64,000 bases of DNA from Schistosoma haematobium. Taxonomy: Eukaryota > Platyhelminthes > Trematoda > Strigeidida > Schistosomatidae. Made by a program: the position numbers and the translations under genes. The stretch lies in the NCBI RefSeq assembly GCF_000699445.3, contig NC_067196.1:49517364-49581363 (forward strand), read 5' to 3'. This document shows, in pieces, positions 22,760 to 35,300 of this stretch. The notes under the pieces were generated by a model. The model was not told the DNA's origin. It did not search any database and saw nothing but the letters and a program-made list of their open reading frames with translations. Position 1 is the first letter of the stretch. Each line of letters opens with the position of its first letter.

Positions 22760-25220
22760 TATTATTAATATTATATTTTGGTGCAACATAGAATTCTCAG
22801 CACGGAAAGTTTCAACAAGATTCTTTTGCAAAAAATACAAAGTCAAAGACAAAAAAAGGAAAAAAGGCTAAAAAAATCTGAAAAAACTGTACAACTTTCC
22901 AAACTAGAGACATGTTAAGAATGCAGGTTATTGACTAGGTTAAATCTAACAACCTGTTCGTCACAGAGTATATTTGCTAGGTAAGGTATTATAGAACTTT
23001 TATACTTTTGCTTGCGTGCATGGGTTTTAATGTAATTTCGTCTCGTTCTACCAGAAGATGTACAAGGAGAAAGATATGGGTGAAGGGGGTGGTTAGTATC
23101 TGATAAGATAAAACCTGTCAGGAGTTTGCATGACTTTAGATGTCTATCCACAACCATATTAGTTATGACCTTGAAAGATTCACCACACACTTTGTTAACT
23201 GCCTTCAGCACTCTCCGCAATACAGCAAAGTCTTTTCTCAAAAGTCCGGGAAAGAATGATGGAGAACAGTGAGGAATAATAGGTAATATGCAAGAATTGA
23301 CGAATTGTAAGATTAAATCACGAGTAACCCCAGGAGCATGCAGTCTCTTTATGTAGTAAGTCAGACGAAAAACTTTCTTCGATAACAAAAAAACGTGACA
23401 AGACCAAGAGAGATCAGAGGAAAAGGTGACACCAAGATAATTGATCTTCGAAATTGTGTTTATCAAAGAGTCTCTAATGTCACAAGCATTATGGGATCCC
23501 AAAGTGGAGTTTAGATGACGTTTATGTCTCATGCTAAAGTTAAGTTCAATCAATCTGTTGTACGGAAAAATTCCCATACTATAAATTAGGACAATAAATA
23601 TTTACAATTAGTTATATCCATCGTAGAATGGCACAAATGAGAATCACCAAAAGTTGCCAAACCACAGCTGGGCAGCGAGGTAAAATTATTAAGACGAGGA
23701 GAAAAGTTGAAATAATAGCAGTATCAATGATATCAAGAGAGTCATAGGATTGAGATGATGGTTCGAAATGAAGGAACATCAAAATTCAAGACCTAAAGGA
23801 AGATAAATAATGAATACATCTGACACTACAACTGATTCTGACCATTGTTACTCAACATCTACAATTACTTATTGCGATTTTCAAGTGGAATCTATCAACG
23901 TAGTCTTCATCTATCAACACACTTTTTAAAAAGGATGTTCGGGACACTATCAGGTCCTAAACATCGGGATGAATTAAGTGACTGGAGACATCTTCGGACA
24001 TCAGTCTCAGTGAAACTAAGAAAACAGCTATTCTTTAAACTTGTGGATATAGGGGGCATTACATCAGATGACTGAAGTGCAAAAGACTTATTTAAATCAC
24101 AAACATTCAGCTGGTTATCACTCCTAATCTGTCTATCACCTGTAAGTTCTTTAAAGAGTTTCTACATACTTGGAGAGGTTTTACAAGACAAGAGTTTCTG
24201 AGTAAACATAAAGTTGAGACGTCGAATCTCTGAGTTTATCAGACCATTTAGCTTACAAACGTCACTAGAGTTTTTCTCCTTGTACATTCTTTCACCCTCC
24301 GTAGTCGTTTTAGTTGTGAAGATGTAAGTCGATCAAAACTTACAGAAATGGTTTCAGTGGGACAACAAATATCGAAACAGAATTTAAGTTAACAAGTGAT
24401 AACATCAGAAGTGATTTCCAGTGAATCATCTATAAATAATTCTCAGTTAGTCGTACGAAACATGTTTTTCAGATTACGGATATTTTCTTCGGAGTAATTC
24501 CTATATTTAACTTTCTTGGTTTGATTTAAGAGTGTACTCTTCCTATGCTTTCCATACAGTTTAGGTAGAACACGAATTATACAGTGATCCCAGTTAGGCA
24601 ATGAAGCACGTTTACGAGTCACATTTACACCCACATCATTTATGAAAACGAAGTCTAAATGAGCATCCAAACGAGTAGGAAAATCTACTACATTTTGGTG
24701 ACCTAGTGACGTAAGGAAGCTACAGTCACATGGATTGGAATCGCCACATACAACTGAAAGTGAATCACTAAGGCCAGTAACAGCGAACTCAGTGAATAAA
24801 TCCGCGGAAACAAATACCACAGATGATGTGCAGTCTGGAGTCACGTGGAAATTGGTAACATAAACATATTTGTACTTATTCAGATATTTTGGACGACATC
24901 TTACAGTTAGATAGTCGATAAAGTCATTTGAAAACTTGAAACAAGCAAACGTAGATCGACCACAGTTTATGTTTACAAACGTAGCTAAACCGCCGTCACA
25001 TCTCTTTTTATTGTTTGATCTATCCTAACGATAAATTCTAAAATCACGTAATGATACTAGGCAGTCATTCTGTAAATCATTTAACCAAGATTCTTGAATT
25101 GTGATGACACCACGATTAAGATACATAAGATAATCCACCTTGTTCATTAGTGATCGGCAGTTAGAATTTAGCAGCTCGGGAATCGACATACAACTATTGT
25201 TCATTCTCTTCAACGCATAT
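22760..25220 (-). mobile_element. Decayed CR1/Jockey-like non-LTR retrotransposon
   Basis: Reading right to left: an endonuclease start (25213-25025, LLNSNCRSLMNKVDYL...TIQESWL); the endonuclease second half (24844-24443, VVCGDSNPCDCSF then LDFVFIND, matching the GDFN and D-hydrophobic-F motifs); an RT fingers remnant near 24080-23940 (LNSSRCLGPDSVPN); then an RT C-terminal/thumb frame 23577-22915 (ISKINYLGVTFSSDLSW). The 3' end has an AT/TAA-rich tail near 22760. The YADD-bearing palm is not found between 23.58 and 23.94 kb, so a deletion or replacement removed it. Sequence differs from the 30-38 kb CR1 pair, so it is another family. Confidence 0.75.
22915..23577 (-). pseudogene. RT C-terminal region of CR1/Jockey-like element
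   Basis: A 220-residue frame begins in the strand after the RT palm. YLGVTFSSDLSW matches the DLGV(x)D(x)LxW motif of CR1/Jockey reverse transcriptases, followed by the helical thumb (LRKDFAVLRRVLKAVNKV). No catalytic residues are included. The frame is open to its end, suggesting moderate age, but the upstream domain is gone. Confidence 0.7.
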
Positions 25221-25229
25221 TGCCAACCA

Positions 25230-28200
25230 CCGCGATGTTTTTTGTTTTACTCTTTTGTAACTTGTGCAGCGAAAGGCCATAGACCTTTCATAGACGCGCC
25301 TGTATAGGCTATGCGATTAATGGGTATAATGAGAGGTTAAAACGAAATGAAAAGCAGATAACTTGTTGAGATAATCAAATGGCAGAAACAGGTAGCCCAG
25401 GTATTCAAGCAGGCCACCGTGAGCAGTAATTACCTCTCTAGTAGATCCCAAAAGTTTGAATCTCACTGATGTTATATGTACTGTGATGAACATACTCGTA
25501 TCAATCGTCTAAGCGTCTGTCTTGTAACTTTTATAGTTGCGAACCCCTTAAGCGAAAACGCATGATTATGGGCCTTGAACTTTAAGCCATGACTCTTCAT
25601 TAATATTATTATTATTATTATTCACAAACATCTTATGGGTACATGTGTTGTGAAGAAACCATTTCGAGTTTCTTCAGAAACGTAATAATATACATGTTTC
25701 AGTAATGTTAGCAAATTTGCCATATCTAAGAGAGAAAAAAGCAAAGAAAAGTGCAATGTTAATAAAATAATGATAATATAATGACAATAAATCAGGTTCT
25801 GTGTAAATGGGAAGAACATTGAATTGACTTTAAAGAAGGAAAGGAAGAATATAAGGGAACAGAAACGAGAGAAACGCGAACTACGTAAGTAGTTTAATGT
25901 GTGTTTGTGAACACAGAGCAATAACAAACGACTATGTATGTACTCCATAAAGTAGCAAAAATAAAATTAAGAAAAATAAATAAGAAGATAACTCATTATC
26001 GCAGTAAGATGTAACGGTAGTATAAGTGTTTGTGCAGTTATAGTTTGGAGTGATGCTGTGAAAGTCTCAATTAAGTGCAGAGGATAATTTCATAGACAAA
26101 TAAATAGGCAGCAAGAATCCAAGTATGTGCGTCTGTCAAACTGCTTGATCAGACCCTCACTTACTCTGACCTAGCACGTACGGACACATCTGCGCCCCAC
26201 TCTGACATCATAAGATCTCTCCATTTCTAGACCAAAATGGACTTCAAGTTCGGCTTGTCTTATTTTTCCTACTTTGCAGTTGTATTAGTTACTTTTTCCA
26301 CCATTTCTTCACTTGAAGTAGACAGGTAACTTACTGGACCTATCGATACTGTTCAGCTGAACTCGGTCGCTTAGGGACACTCACTACCACCCTAAAAAGT
26401 CAAGAGAACCGCATAGTCGACTGCCTACTACCAGTGGTCTTGCATCTATGGAGCCTGTTACCAATCAACTGGTTAGGACAACACAAAATAACATCAACAC
26501 CAAGTTAATGCGAGTTTCTTCCTGTTCATCCTGTATTAGCTTTTTACTCTTCTGTACACTATCTTGACTAACAACTAATATTATTTCTTCGCTCGTTACC
26601 TTATCTACAACTCATGTACTCCTTTACTTCCCCGCCTGCTTTAATAAACAACCATCCTACATTATACCCTTCTTAATGCTTATACTCTGATTGGCAAACT
26701 ATACTTTATACTATAGTCAACAGAAGCACTGCATCGATGCCTTACCCACAGTCCATAACTTGTAACTGCCTGATAAGCATGTTAAGTGGTACTTATAAAA
26801 ACAGTGTTTTCCAACAGGTTCTGAAACACAGAGGATTGTGTGAGGTATGACATATATCCAAAAATAAGCTTAAATGAGCCTAACATCACAAAAGGAGGGA
26901 GGGTGGAGTTACTGACCGACAAGCATTGGTGGTGAGGGCGATGACTTCAATCCACCCATGTTTGTGAGGGCAGAACATTTTGTTTGTATCAGGCGCTTTA
27001 TGTTTGAGAACAAGTTAATCAATCTGTGATATAAATTGTTTTCCTACGCTCACCACTCAGACTCACGTTTTCAATTTTATGCTAGATTAGCTATTCTACT
27101 AACACAACTTATAACATGCTAACTCGGACTTTTATACTAGGATTGTGTGGCTGACATTGGATGGACAGAAAAAGAAAAGAAAGAAAAAGTTAGACAATAA
27201 AAGATATAGTAATTAGTATTCTTAACACTTCATCCTCTATATGCACACTCCCTTCTAATAAACCGCTTTCTTTGTACCAACCTTGCTTTCCCTTCCTTTA
27301 TGTGAGCTTACTCCAACTTGTTAAACGAAACAACTAATTATTCTTTATTATTACATTCTCTAATATGGAGCTTCTAACTTCATTTCACTCTGACAAGAGA
27401 TAATATGAATTTAATCTAACGTTGAGCAACGTTTGGCGTTCATAACAATGTGCCTTGCTGCCTTTCCGTTTCTTTTTTTCTTCTTCAGAATCTTGCTCTG
27501 AGGGCACAGCTATGAAACTTTTGACGTCTGGAACAAACTTGACATACGTGTCCCCTCAAGGTCATAGTTTACAGCAAGCGCTCTGCGAGTCTACTTTATA
27601 ACAACTATAAACTTAATAAGTTGGGAAGCACGTTGTGCACCAACAAATGTTGTAATTTATAGATCATGTCTGTAAAAATGGCGTGTACCTGCACGTGCAG
27701 AAATATATATTATTATTATTATTCATTGTTTTTGAGTCACATTTCAACCTTTTTAATTGTTCACTTATCAACCTTGACTTTTTCATGCAAGCGTATGTAT
27801 GAACATTTTCTATCTCACTCACCACATGTCTGTAACTTATTTTTATCTGAATATAAACATCGATTAACGCTTGATCAAATCGGGTTCGCTCACTCGCCTT
27901 CTTCATTGAGCATCATCTTGTTTCGCCTCCATTCCGATCAACGGCTGTACGAAATATATGTTTTCAAAAATCTATTCTCGTCTTTGACTTATTTGGTTCC
28001 GTTATTCACAAACGCGACTTAATTCGATTATTATATATGAGGATTGGCGAAATATATCTTTCGATAAAAAGCAGCAAGTGTTTCAACTAGAGTCAGCTTT
28101 CCTCCGGTGAAAGCAAGACTAATTTTTAAAAGAAGACCCGTCTGAAGGCTCTAGGGATCCACTTTTTGTCATATCCACCGAGTGCGACCTAACCGTGTAA

Positions 28201-30130
28201 TTCCCTGAGCCTTTGACAGGGCTTCGCTCTTCTCAGTATAGGTGCATTATCAACAGGATCCCATAGTAACTACATTATTAGATGAGGGTTGGTTTGGCTA
28301 GAAGCTTTATGGGTAGGATTGTATTTTATTGTGCTATTACTTTCGAGATTAATGAGATTCAATACTAATATCTCTGTGGGTTTGATTTTACCTGAGTTAG
28401 ATGTCGTTGCCGGCGAATTATATTTCAGGCTACTCTGAGGTTACTCTGGATCATGGGAAGAAACCTCAGTCTCTGTAGAAAGGAGTTATGACCTATTTTA
28501 GTGTGCAGGTGGTTAACTAAAATCAGAAAAAGGTGGATGCATTCAGTAGCTAAGCTCCAAACCACCAGTTGAGTGATAGAACAGACACCATTGCAACATA
28601 CAGCACAAGTGGATGTTACTGTAGTCACATACAGTTATCCGTATAAGTTGTGGTAACAGTGACGATTTGTTTAACTATGTGCACAATATGTTACAACGAA
28701 GCTCCTAATGTGTATGTCAGACTTGTAGATCACCTACGTAGATGGTCTGTGTCGAATGATTATGGGTCTACTCCAGTTAGAAGGGAATGGTGTGGGAAAA
28801 CAGTTAGAGTTGAAGTCACACCACATGGTTAATCCCTAACATGGATTGCCCTTTGGTCCCGCCCAGGTACTACAGCTACCTCGATGACGGTACATTACAA
28901 ACGACGTTACTACAGAAAAATATTGGTAAGGAACAGAATGTGACCACCATCGTATGGACCGGTTTATGGCGTGCAATTAACTGATGCTCGCTGGTTGTCC
29001 TTGAACTTGACGAGCATCGGTGAACTGTTCGACGTTCAGCGACCCGACAGCGGATTATTTGGCTAGGACAAGGGAAATTTCACTGACCCCACAAACTTCT
29101 TATCTTGTTATAACCTCGGACGTACTGAACAAATAAAACGCTACGTGTATCGGAACGTCAAATCTGTAAGAGATGAACTGGGAATGAACTTTACCTTCAT
29201 AAAGACACACGCAACAGTTTATGCCTTATGCCGGATTTTGACTACCAGGAAAAACACATTAAATTGGATTATGTCTGGACCCAATATAATGGGGTGATGA
29301 CGTTCCTGAAATATGAATACTTCGTGCATACTTATTAACTCAGTTCGCATCAGTGAATACCTGGATAAACCAAGTCTAGTACAAGAATGATTTCTGCCTG
29401 AGGATTAGAGAACACAGACGTGCCCACTCAAAATATTACTTACTTCAAGCATTAATATAACTCAAACCAGATAGTGTACAGTGCAATAAGGAAGCAGACC
29501 CTGGATAAAATAATAAGTGTGCAGGTACATACAAACAGTTATGGGACGTATAATCATAGGATGAAAAGAAAACGAATATGAAAGGTAATTACATTTAAGA
29601 TCACAATTCCCTATGAAGATAATAGGACTATTGAAGAGATAGAAATTATTCATTGGCATCATAATTTCTGAGTTACTGAGGTCTATCCAAAATTCAGGAC
29701 CTATCATACGAGTACGTAATAGCCTAAAAGCTACTACACAACATAACCATCCATGAAGGAATTTGAAGTTTAGTCCCTAAACGTAATGTGGAATTTTATT
29801 TTAATTAAATGGAGTTTGAGTGCAGCTTCTACTACTTGATGAAAGTTGTCTTTGAATTTTTTTCGCTTTTTGTGGAAGTTCACAAAGCTACACACGAATG
29901 CGACTTGGTTAACCAAAACATTCACTTTGTTTGAAATCGTTTAGTTGTCAAATAAAAGGATCACTGTCATACTGTTTTCAAACTCAAAACCCGACTGAAT
30001 GAAAGCTTCATAAACTCCATCAATAAACATTTGCATTATAAACAGGGAGAGAATTTAAGAGTTGAGTTAATCAACTGTTTTGGTCGTAAATTACGCATCA
30101 GAACTGCTGTTTACACATTAATTGAATCTA
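25230..30130. other. Long stretch without recognisable genes
   Basis: Several open frames here (25622-25948, 27664-28022, 28425-28832) have low-complexity or AT-driven composition and no domain I recognise. A short stem, GATGCTCG with CGAGCATC, lies near 28983-29021. ATT microsatellite fragments occur at 25605-25621 and 27709-27722. The sequence at 28640-29450 is less AT-rich and may be an unrecognised old element. Confidence 0.4.
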
Positions 30131-30290
30131 CTCCAGTTAAAGTGATATTGTATTGAGTGTTTCGATTTTGCTTTTGTGTATTTATTGCATTGAAGCATAC
30201 TTGGCCGACTTTTAATTGATTTATTTAGTTAAGGTTTGAGAATTCTTTTACATATCCTGTTTGTGTCACCATTGTAGTTGATTTTCAAGA

Positions 30291-31534
30291 TGGCCAGCTC
30301 TGCTCATAAATGTGCATGACCATATTGCTTATCCCCCATGGAGGAAGGGATGCAATGTGATGAGTGTAATAAGTGGTTCCATAAGATGTGCACCCGATTG
30401 AGCCCCACTGCATATAAAGAGTGCTCAAAGCCCAACTCTCATTGGCTTTGTGGTTTTTGTTGCTCGAGCGAAATATCGATCATCCAGTAAGCACTTAGCC
30501 TCCTGGAGTTAGCCAATAGGAAGGTTGATGAGAGATGTACTGGTAATATTGGTACTGATGGCGAAGATTGCGTTAGCGTCGTAAGTGCTGTCACGGCGCA
30601 AGCCAGACATCTAACTGTGCAACCTGCAGTTAAACCTTCTACCCTGGAACAATCAATGAGTGACACCTCATTAGATGTTCGTGGCCATGTTTCTACAGCA
30701 ACAACCGGTGATCCAGATAAAAGAATTACTATCCCGAGTAGTTCTAATGTAGATTCTACGACTGATGGAATGTGGATGACGCGGAAACTCAGAAGAGTAG
30801 GAAAGACAGCTAAAACTTATGACCGTGCACTTGGTAAGTCCTTGGCGGACTCAGACCACTCCACCAAAGTCCCAAAGTAAAGCATCGTCGACCATTGTTA
30901 TGAGTCACTCGCTCGACCCCCATGACTCTGATACAATAAAAACTAACTGTGAGATGCCAGTAGTTAATACACAGAATCTAACGTCGCGATCGAAAGCTGT
31001 GAACACGATTTCGAAAGAAACTAAACCCCTTCTTAGTTTAATTATTTGGAATCTAGAGGAGTAGAAAGACAACAACCCTGCTGAGAGATATGCACATGAT
31101 CTGCAGTTAGTGGAAACTGTGGTAAGAAATGTATTACCCCAAAAGGTTCCAGGGGTACATATCACGAAAGTAATACGACTCGGTAAATGGGTTGAAGGTG
31201 AGACCTAACCAAGAAGGATCTTGAAGCTGGTTCTCAGGAATTTTGAAGGAAGAGATATATTATTGAAAAACTCACAAAAAACTCGTGATTCAAATATTCG
31301 TATCCGACCAGATTGGCCGCTTGATGATCGAATCAAGTGGAAGAACACTCTTAAGGAGCTGAGAACTCGCAAGTTAAATGGCGAAACTAACCTTACGACT
31401 AAGGGTTTCCGGGTAGTCAGGTCTAGAAAGCCAATGCTTCCGAGGCCTGTATGGGTTGAACGAATGATTACGAAAACACCTTATGTGTGTGCTACACGAA
31501 CGACCGTAGTCTTAGAAATAAAAGGTCCGAGCTA
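30291..31534 (+). pseudogene. CR1 ORF1 relic: PHD finger plus nucleic-acid-binding region
   Basis: The N terminus reads as a PHD-type zinc finger (GMQCDECNKWFHKMCTRLSP, then HWLCGFCC), but a TGA interrupts it between its first cysteines. Acidic/Ser-rich linker frames follow (30617-30880, 30819-31064). A C-terminal basic region at 31221-31535 ends PRPVWVER. In CR1-like elements ORF1 proteins bind element RNA; a PHD finger in this position is known for the group. At least two frame changes and several stops make the copy non-coding. Confidence 0.78.
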
Positions 31535-31539
31535 AGTCT

Positions 31540-33963
31540 AATGGTGGACGAATTAAGTCCCGATATAATTGTTGTTACAGAAACTTGGTTCGCCGTAGAT
31601 ATAGAATGTTCTCTCATCATTGCAGGCTAAATCTGTATTAGAAGTGATGGAGTTTTAAGTTGCGAGGGGGAGGCATAATGTTATACCTTAGGGATCACTT
31701 TCGTATACAATCAACCATATCGGAGGCTCATATCAGTGGCACATGTGAGGTTGCATATTGTAAGATTAAATCTAGAAATGGGTTAGTGACTATAGGGGGA
31801 ATATACCGTAGTCCGTGTTGTCTTGCTGACGACTTTATCTTAAGACACATCTGTTCTCGGAGTATGGCAGAATGTTGTCTCATCATTGGGGACTTCAACG
31901 CACCGCTTATCAACTGGATAGAGCCTATAGCTCCAGGTGCTGGTTTCGATAGCGACCTTTTATCAACCGTTACTCAGTGTGAACTTGTACAATGTATCAC
32001 AAAACCGACACATATTGACTTGAAACATGGTCCGTCACTGCCCGCCACTGTGAGGATGTCTTTGATATTCAGCACCTTCCCCCACTAGTGAATAGTGATC
32101 ACGTTGTACTCCACTTTATGTTCAAGACACATGGTATACAATTCGTATCTGCTCCACTCCGTCCCGATATCTGGCGAGCTAATATTCCGGCAATCAGAAA
32201 CTGTGCTATCTCGACTGATTGGTCGGTCGACGCGGATGGATCGATCGAAGACTAATGGAATAAATTTAAGGCTACATTCGAGTCCACAACGTCGCCGTTT
32301 ATCCCATGGTCAGTACGTTAGCTATCACATTGCCCTCCATGGATGAATAAGGAAACCCAGAAGCTGTTAAAGCGTAAGAAACACTTCTGGGACTTTTTCT
32401 TGTTGACAGGTCACGCATCATTTAAGCGTGAGTACCATAAATGCCGAGATATCAACCATTGAATCTGTACAGGTAACTGAGGAAACTGTCCTTCCGTTGA
32501 TAACTGACCTCAAACTTTGTAAGATACCGGGCCCTGACGGGTTACATCCACGACTGCTGTCATCTCTTGCGGACATTATTTCAAAACCGCTTACTACACT
32601 CTTCAACATGTCCCTTTCACTCGCTCAACTCCCTAGAGATTGGAAAGACACTATAGTCAGTCCTATATTTAAGGATGGCAAAAGACAGATCGTATCTAAC
32701 TACCAGCCTGTCAGTCTACCTAGCATTGTCGTTAAGTTACTTGAAAAGATAATTCGGGTTCTGTTGCTAAGCCACATAGATTCACACAATCTGTTAGCTC
32801 CTGAGCAACATGGATTTCGTAAAAAGCGTTCATGCTTGACTAATTTACTTATTGAGAGAGAGGATTGGACATCAGCCTTAGATAAAGGTCTGTCTGCCAA
32901 TGTGATATTCATAGATTTTAGCAAAGCATTTGACATGGTTTCACACTTCGGTCTTATGCAGAAGCTCACGAGCTTCAGAATAATAGGCACTGTACAGGAG
33001 TGGATAGGTAACTTCTTATGTTACCGCAGACAGAGAGTAAGAGTCAATGGGACGCTATCCGATTGTAAGCCGGTCAAAAGTGGTGTACCCCAAGGCAACA
33101 TCTTAGGCCCTCTGCTCTTCCTTCTCTACGTCAATGAGTTACCGCTGTTGCTCAGGTCGTCGACATTATTGTTTGCGGATGACGTAAAAATCTGGGGAAC
33201 AATAAAAAGTGAGGCTGATCATCTGGATCTCCAAGCTGACTTAGACTATTTAGTCAGATGGGCTCGAGGTTGGGGCTTAGAAGCCAATTCTAGGAAGTGT
33301 GTGCTAATGCACATCGGTCACGGTAATAGTTACCGTTACACTATTGAGGGTAAACCTCTTCCATGCGTTCAAGAGCATAAAGACTTAGGAGTAGCATTAA
33401 GTCATGATTTAAAAACAACTACGCATTGCAACGCAACCGCTGCCAAAGGTTTTCGTGCGTTATGGTCACTTCGCCGAGCGTTCAAATCTTTTGACGAGGA
33501 AATGTTTTGAATTTTATATCCCACCTACGTAAGACCACATTTAGAGTACTGTATCCAAGCAGCTAGCCCATATCTGGTAAAGGATACTAACTCACTTGAG
33601 TGTGTCCAGGGTGTGGGAACGAAATTAGTGGAGGGTCTTTGTAAACCCTCTTACGATGAGCGTTTAAAATGCCTAAACCTTTTCCCCTTGTCGTATCGTA
33701 GGGCGCAAGGTGACATTATACTGGCATTCCGCATCTTTAATTATGATTTGGATGTTAATATGTCTTATATTTTTGCTCCCTCCAGCACTAATAATCTCCG
33801 AGGTCATAGCAAGAAGGTTCATAAACCGCGATCTAATAAACTTAAATTGGGGTCCTGTTTTTCTCATCGAAACGCCTTACCCGAACAAGTGGTATCAGCC
33901 CCATCAGTGAATATTTTCAAGGAGAAGCCGGACCTTCACTGGAAACCAATCTGTCAGGATTAA
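31540..33963 (+). pseudogene. CR1 ORF2 relic: endonuclease plus reverse transcriptase
   Basis: The endonuclease is broken (31660-32088 contains IIGDFNAPLINW but upstream and downstream parts are out of frame). The RT frame 32428-33510 is well kept. It shows ITDLKLCKIPGPDGLHPRLL at the fingers, VIFIDFSKAFD (motif A), SGVPQGNILGPLLFLLYVNE (motif B), LLFADDVKIWG (motif C, catalytic Asp pair) and KDLGVALSHDLK. It stops at a TGA near 33508; thumb sequence resumes at 33613-33963. Multiple stops and shifts rule out an active enzyme. Confidence 0.85.
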
Positions 33964-34227
33964 CACAGGTTCACCAACCTACTGTCCTTATTACTGAAGA
34001 CTGATTTCAAAAAGGGCAGTGAATTTTGTACTTGTTGTGATTATACTTGCTTTTGGTACTTATTGCACTAAAAAGCATTCTTGGTCTACTTTAACTAAGA
34101 GTTCTTTGGTTAAAGTTTGAAATTTTTCGCTACATTTTGTCCTGAGTACCTGTTTTTAGTCCTTGACTAACACTTGTGTTCACATTGTTATCATTTTTTG
34201 TTTTTAAACCTTTTAAATCGAATTACA

Positions 34228-35300
34228 ATGGTTGGTAAGACTCACAAATGTGGGCAACCAAATTGTTTGTTCTCCGTTGAGGAGGGAATGCAGTGTGACG
34301 ACTGTAAAAAGTGGTATCACAAAATGTGTACACGACTAAGTCCGACGGCTTACAAAAGATGCTCGAAGCCTAACTCGCATTGGCTTTGTATGTTCTGCTG
34401 TACGGATAAAAAGGTACTAATACAGGAGGCTATGGGCCTATTGGCATTGGCCTGCAAGAAAAACGATGGCGGAAGCACTGATAACAGGAGCACTGACGAT
34501 GAAGAATGTGTCAGTGTAGTAAGTGCTGCTACAGGACCCATTAAACACCTGACTGCGGTTGACGGGAACGTGAAATCTCCGTTGACATTAACGAGAAATG
34601 AAGTGTCGCTTGATATTGACATCGGCAGCCATACACCTCTAGTCGAAATAGAAGATCCGGATAAAACTGTCACCGTTCCACATAGTCCAGGTGTGGCTGT
34701 TCTGAGTGGTGACAAATGGACTTCGGTAAGAAGGAAAAACATAAGAGGAAAAAGGCTGTAGACAAAACGCAGCTGGTCAGCAAGACATTGGAAGGGATGT
34801 TATCAGAAGAAAAATCCTCACCGCGTGAAAAGACAGATCTCTCTGAGAGATCAGTCATTTTTCATAAGATAAGAGAATCTTCAGATACTGAACCAAAGGC
34901 AAGATTTGAACATGATCTCAATCATATTAAGACATCATTAAGTAAACTACTCCCAGATACAGTTTCAGGAGTTAGTATTTGTAAGCTTTATAGAATAGGA
35001 AAAAGGCGGATTCCGAAAGTCCTCAGAAAAACCGCCTCCTAAAGGTTACATTCAACACGGTGGAAGAAAGGAACCTGGTTCTAAGTAATTCACGTAAACT
35101 GATTGCATCCGGAATATATGTCCGTGAGGACCTCAGCCTAGCTGATCGTATTAAGAGAAGAGCTGCAGAAGCGGAAATAAACGAGCGTCGCCGAAACGGT
35201 GAAAGAAACCTCGTTCTTAAGGGTTTTCAGATTGTAAAATTTTGGAGCAAAACGATCCCCAAGCCACTCTGGGTGGCAAGGGAAAGCTCTCCACAGACTT
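34228..35300 (+). pseudogene. CR1 ORF1 with PHD finger and RNA-binding region, frameshifted
   Basis: The start is taken at the ATG giving MVGKTHKCGQPNC. Residues 1-65 form a complete C4HC3 PHD-like finger (CGQPNC, CDDCKKWYHKMC, WLCMFCC). The first frame ends at 34761 and the second (from about 34716) continues with a Lys-rich, Glu-rich, coiled-coil-like stretch. A third frame (35060-35302) holds NLVLSNSRKL and the DLSLADRIKRRA motif, resembling the C-terminal domain of LINE ORF1 proteins. Two frame changes separate these. The end overlaps the start of ORF2. Confidence 0.82.

Larger units (their letters stand above)
30139..34015 (+). mobile_element. CR1-type retrotransposon, upstream copy of a tandem pair
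   Basis: The 5' UTR (about 30139-30290) aligns with that of the copy starting near 34018, and ORF1, ORF2 and the 3' UTR follow in the same order. All frames carry stops or shifts. The 3' end reaches the shared CTGTCCTTA segment near 33985 but lacks the GAATCT repeats seen in the downstream copy. It abuts the downstream copy with no spacer that I can see. Confidence 0.85.

Noticed and set aside
25622..25948. 108-codon hydrophobic minus-strand frame
   Set aside because: Composition follows T-rich sequence, there is no signal or domain, and surrounding ATT repeats suggest non-coding DNA.
27664..28022. Overlapping frames on both strands of about 80-118 codons
   Set aside because: Low-complexity Tyr/Asn runs arise from an ATT repeat, and no domain was recognised.
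28983..29021. 8-bp inverted repeat GATGCTCG/CGAGCATC as a structured RNA
   Set aside because: A stem this short with a 20-nt loop is expected by chance in a window of this size, and no second copy was seen.
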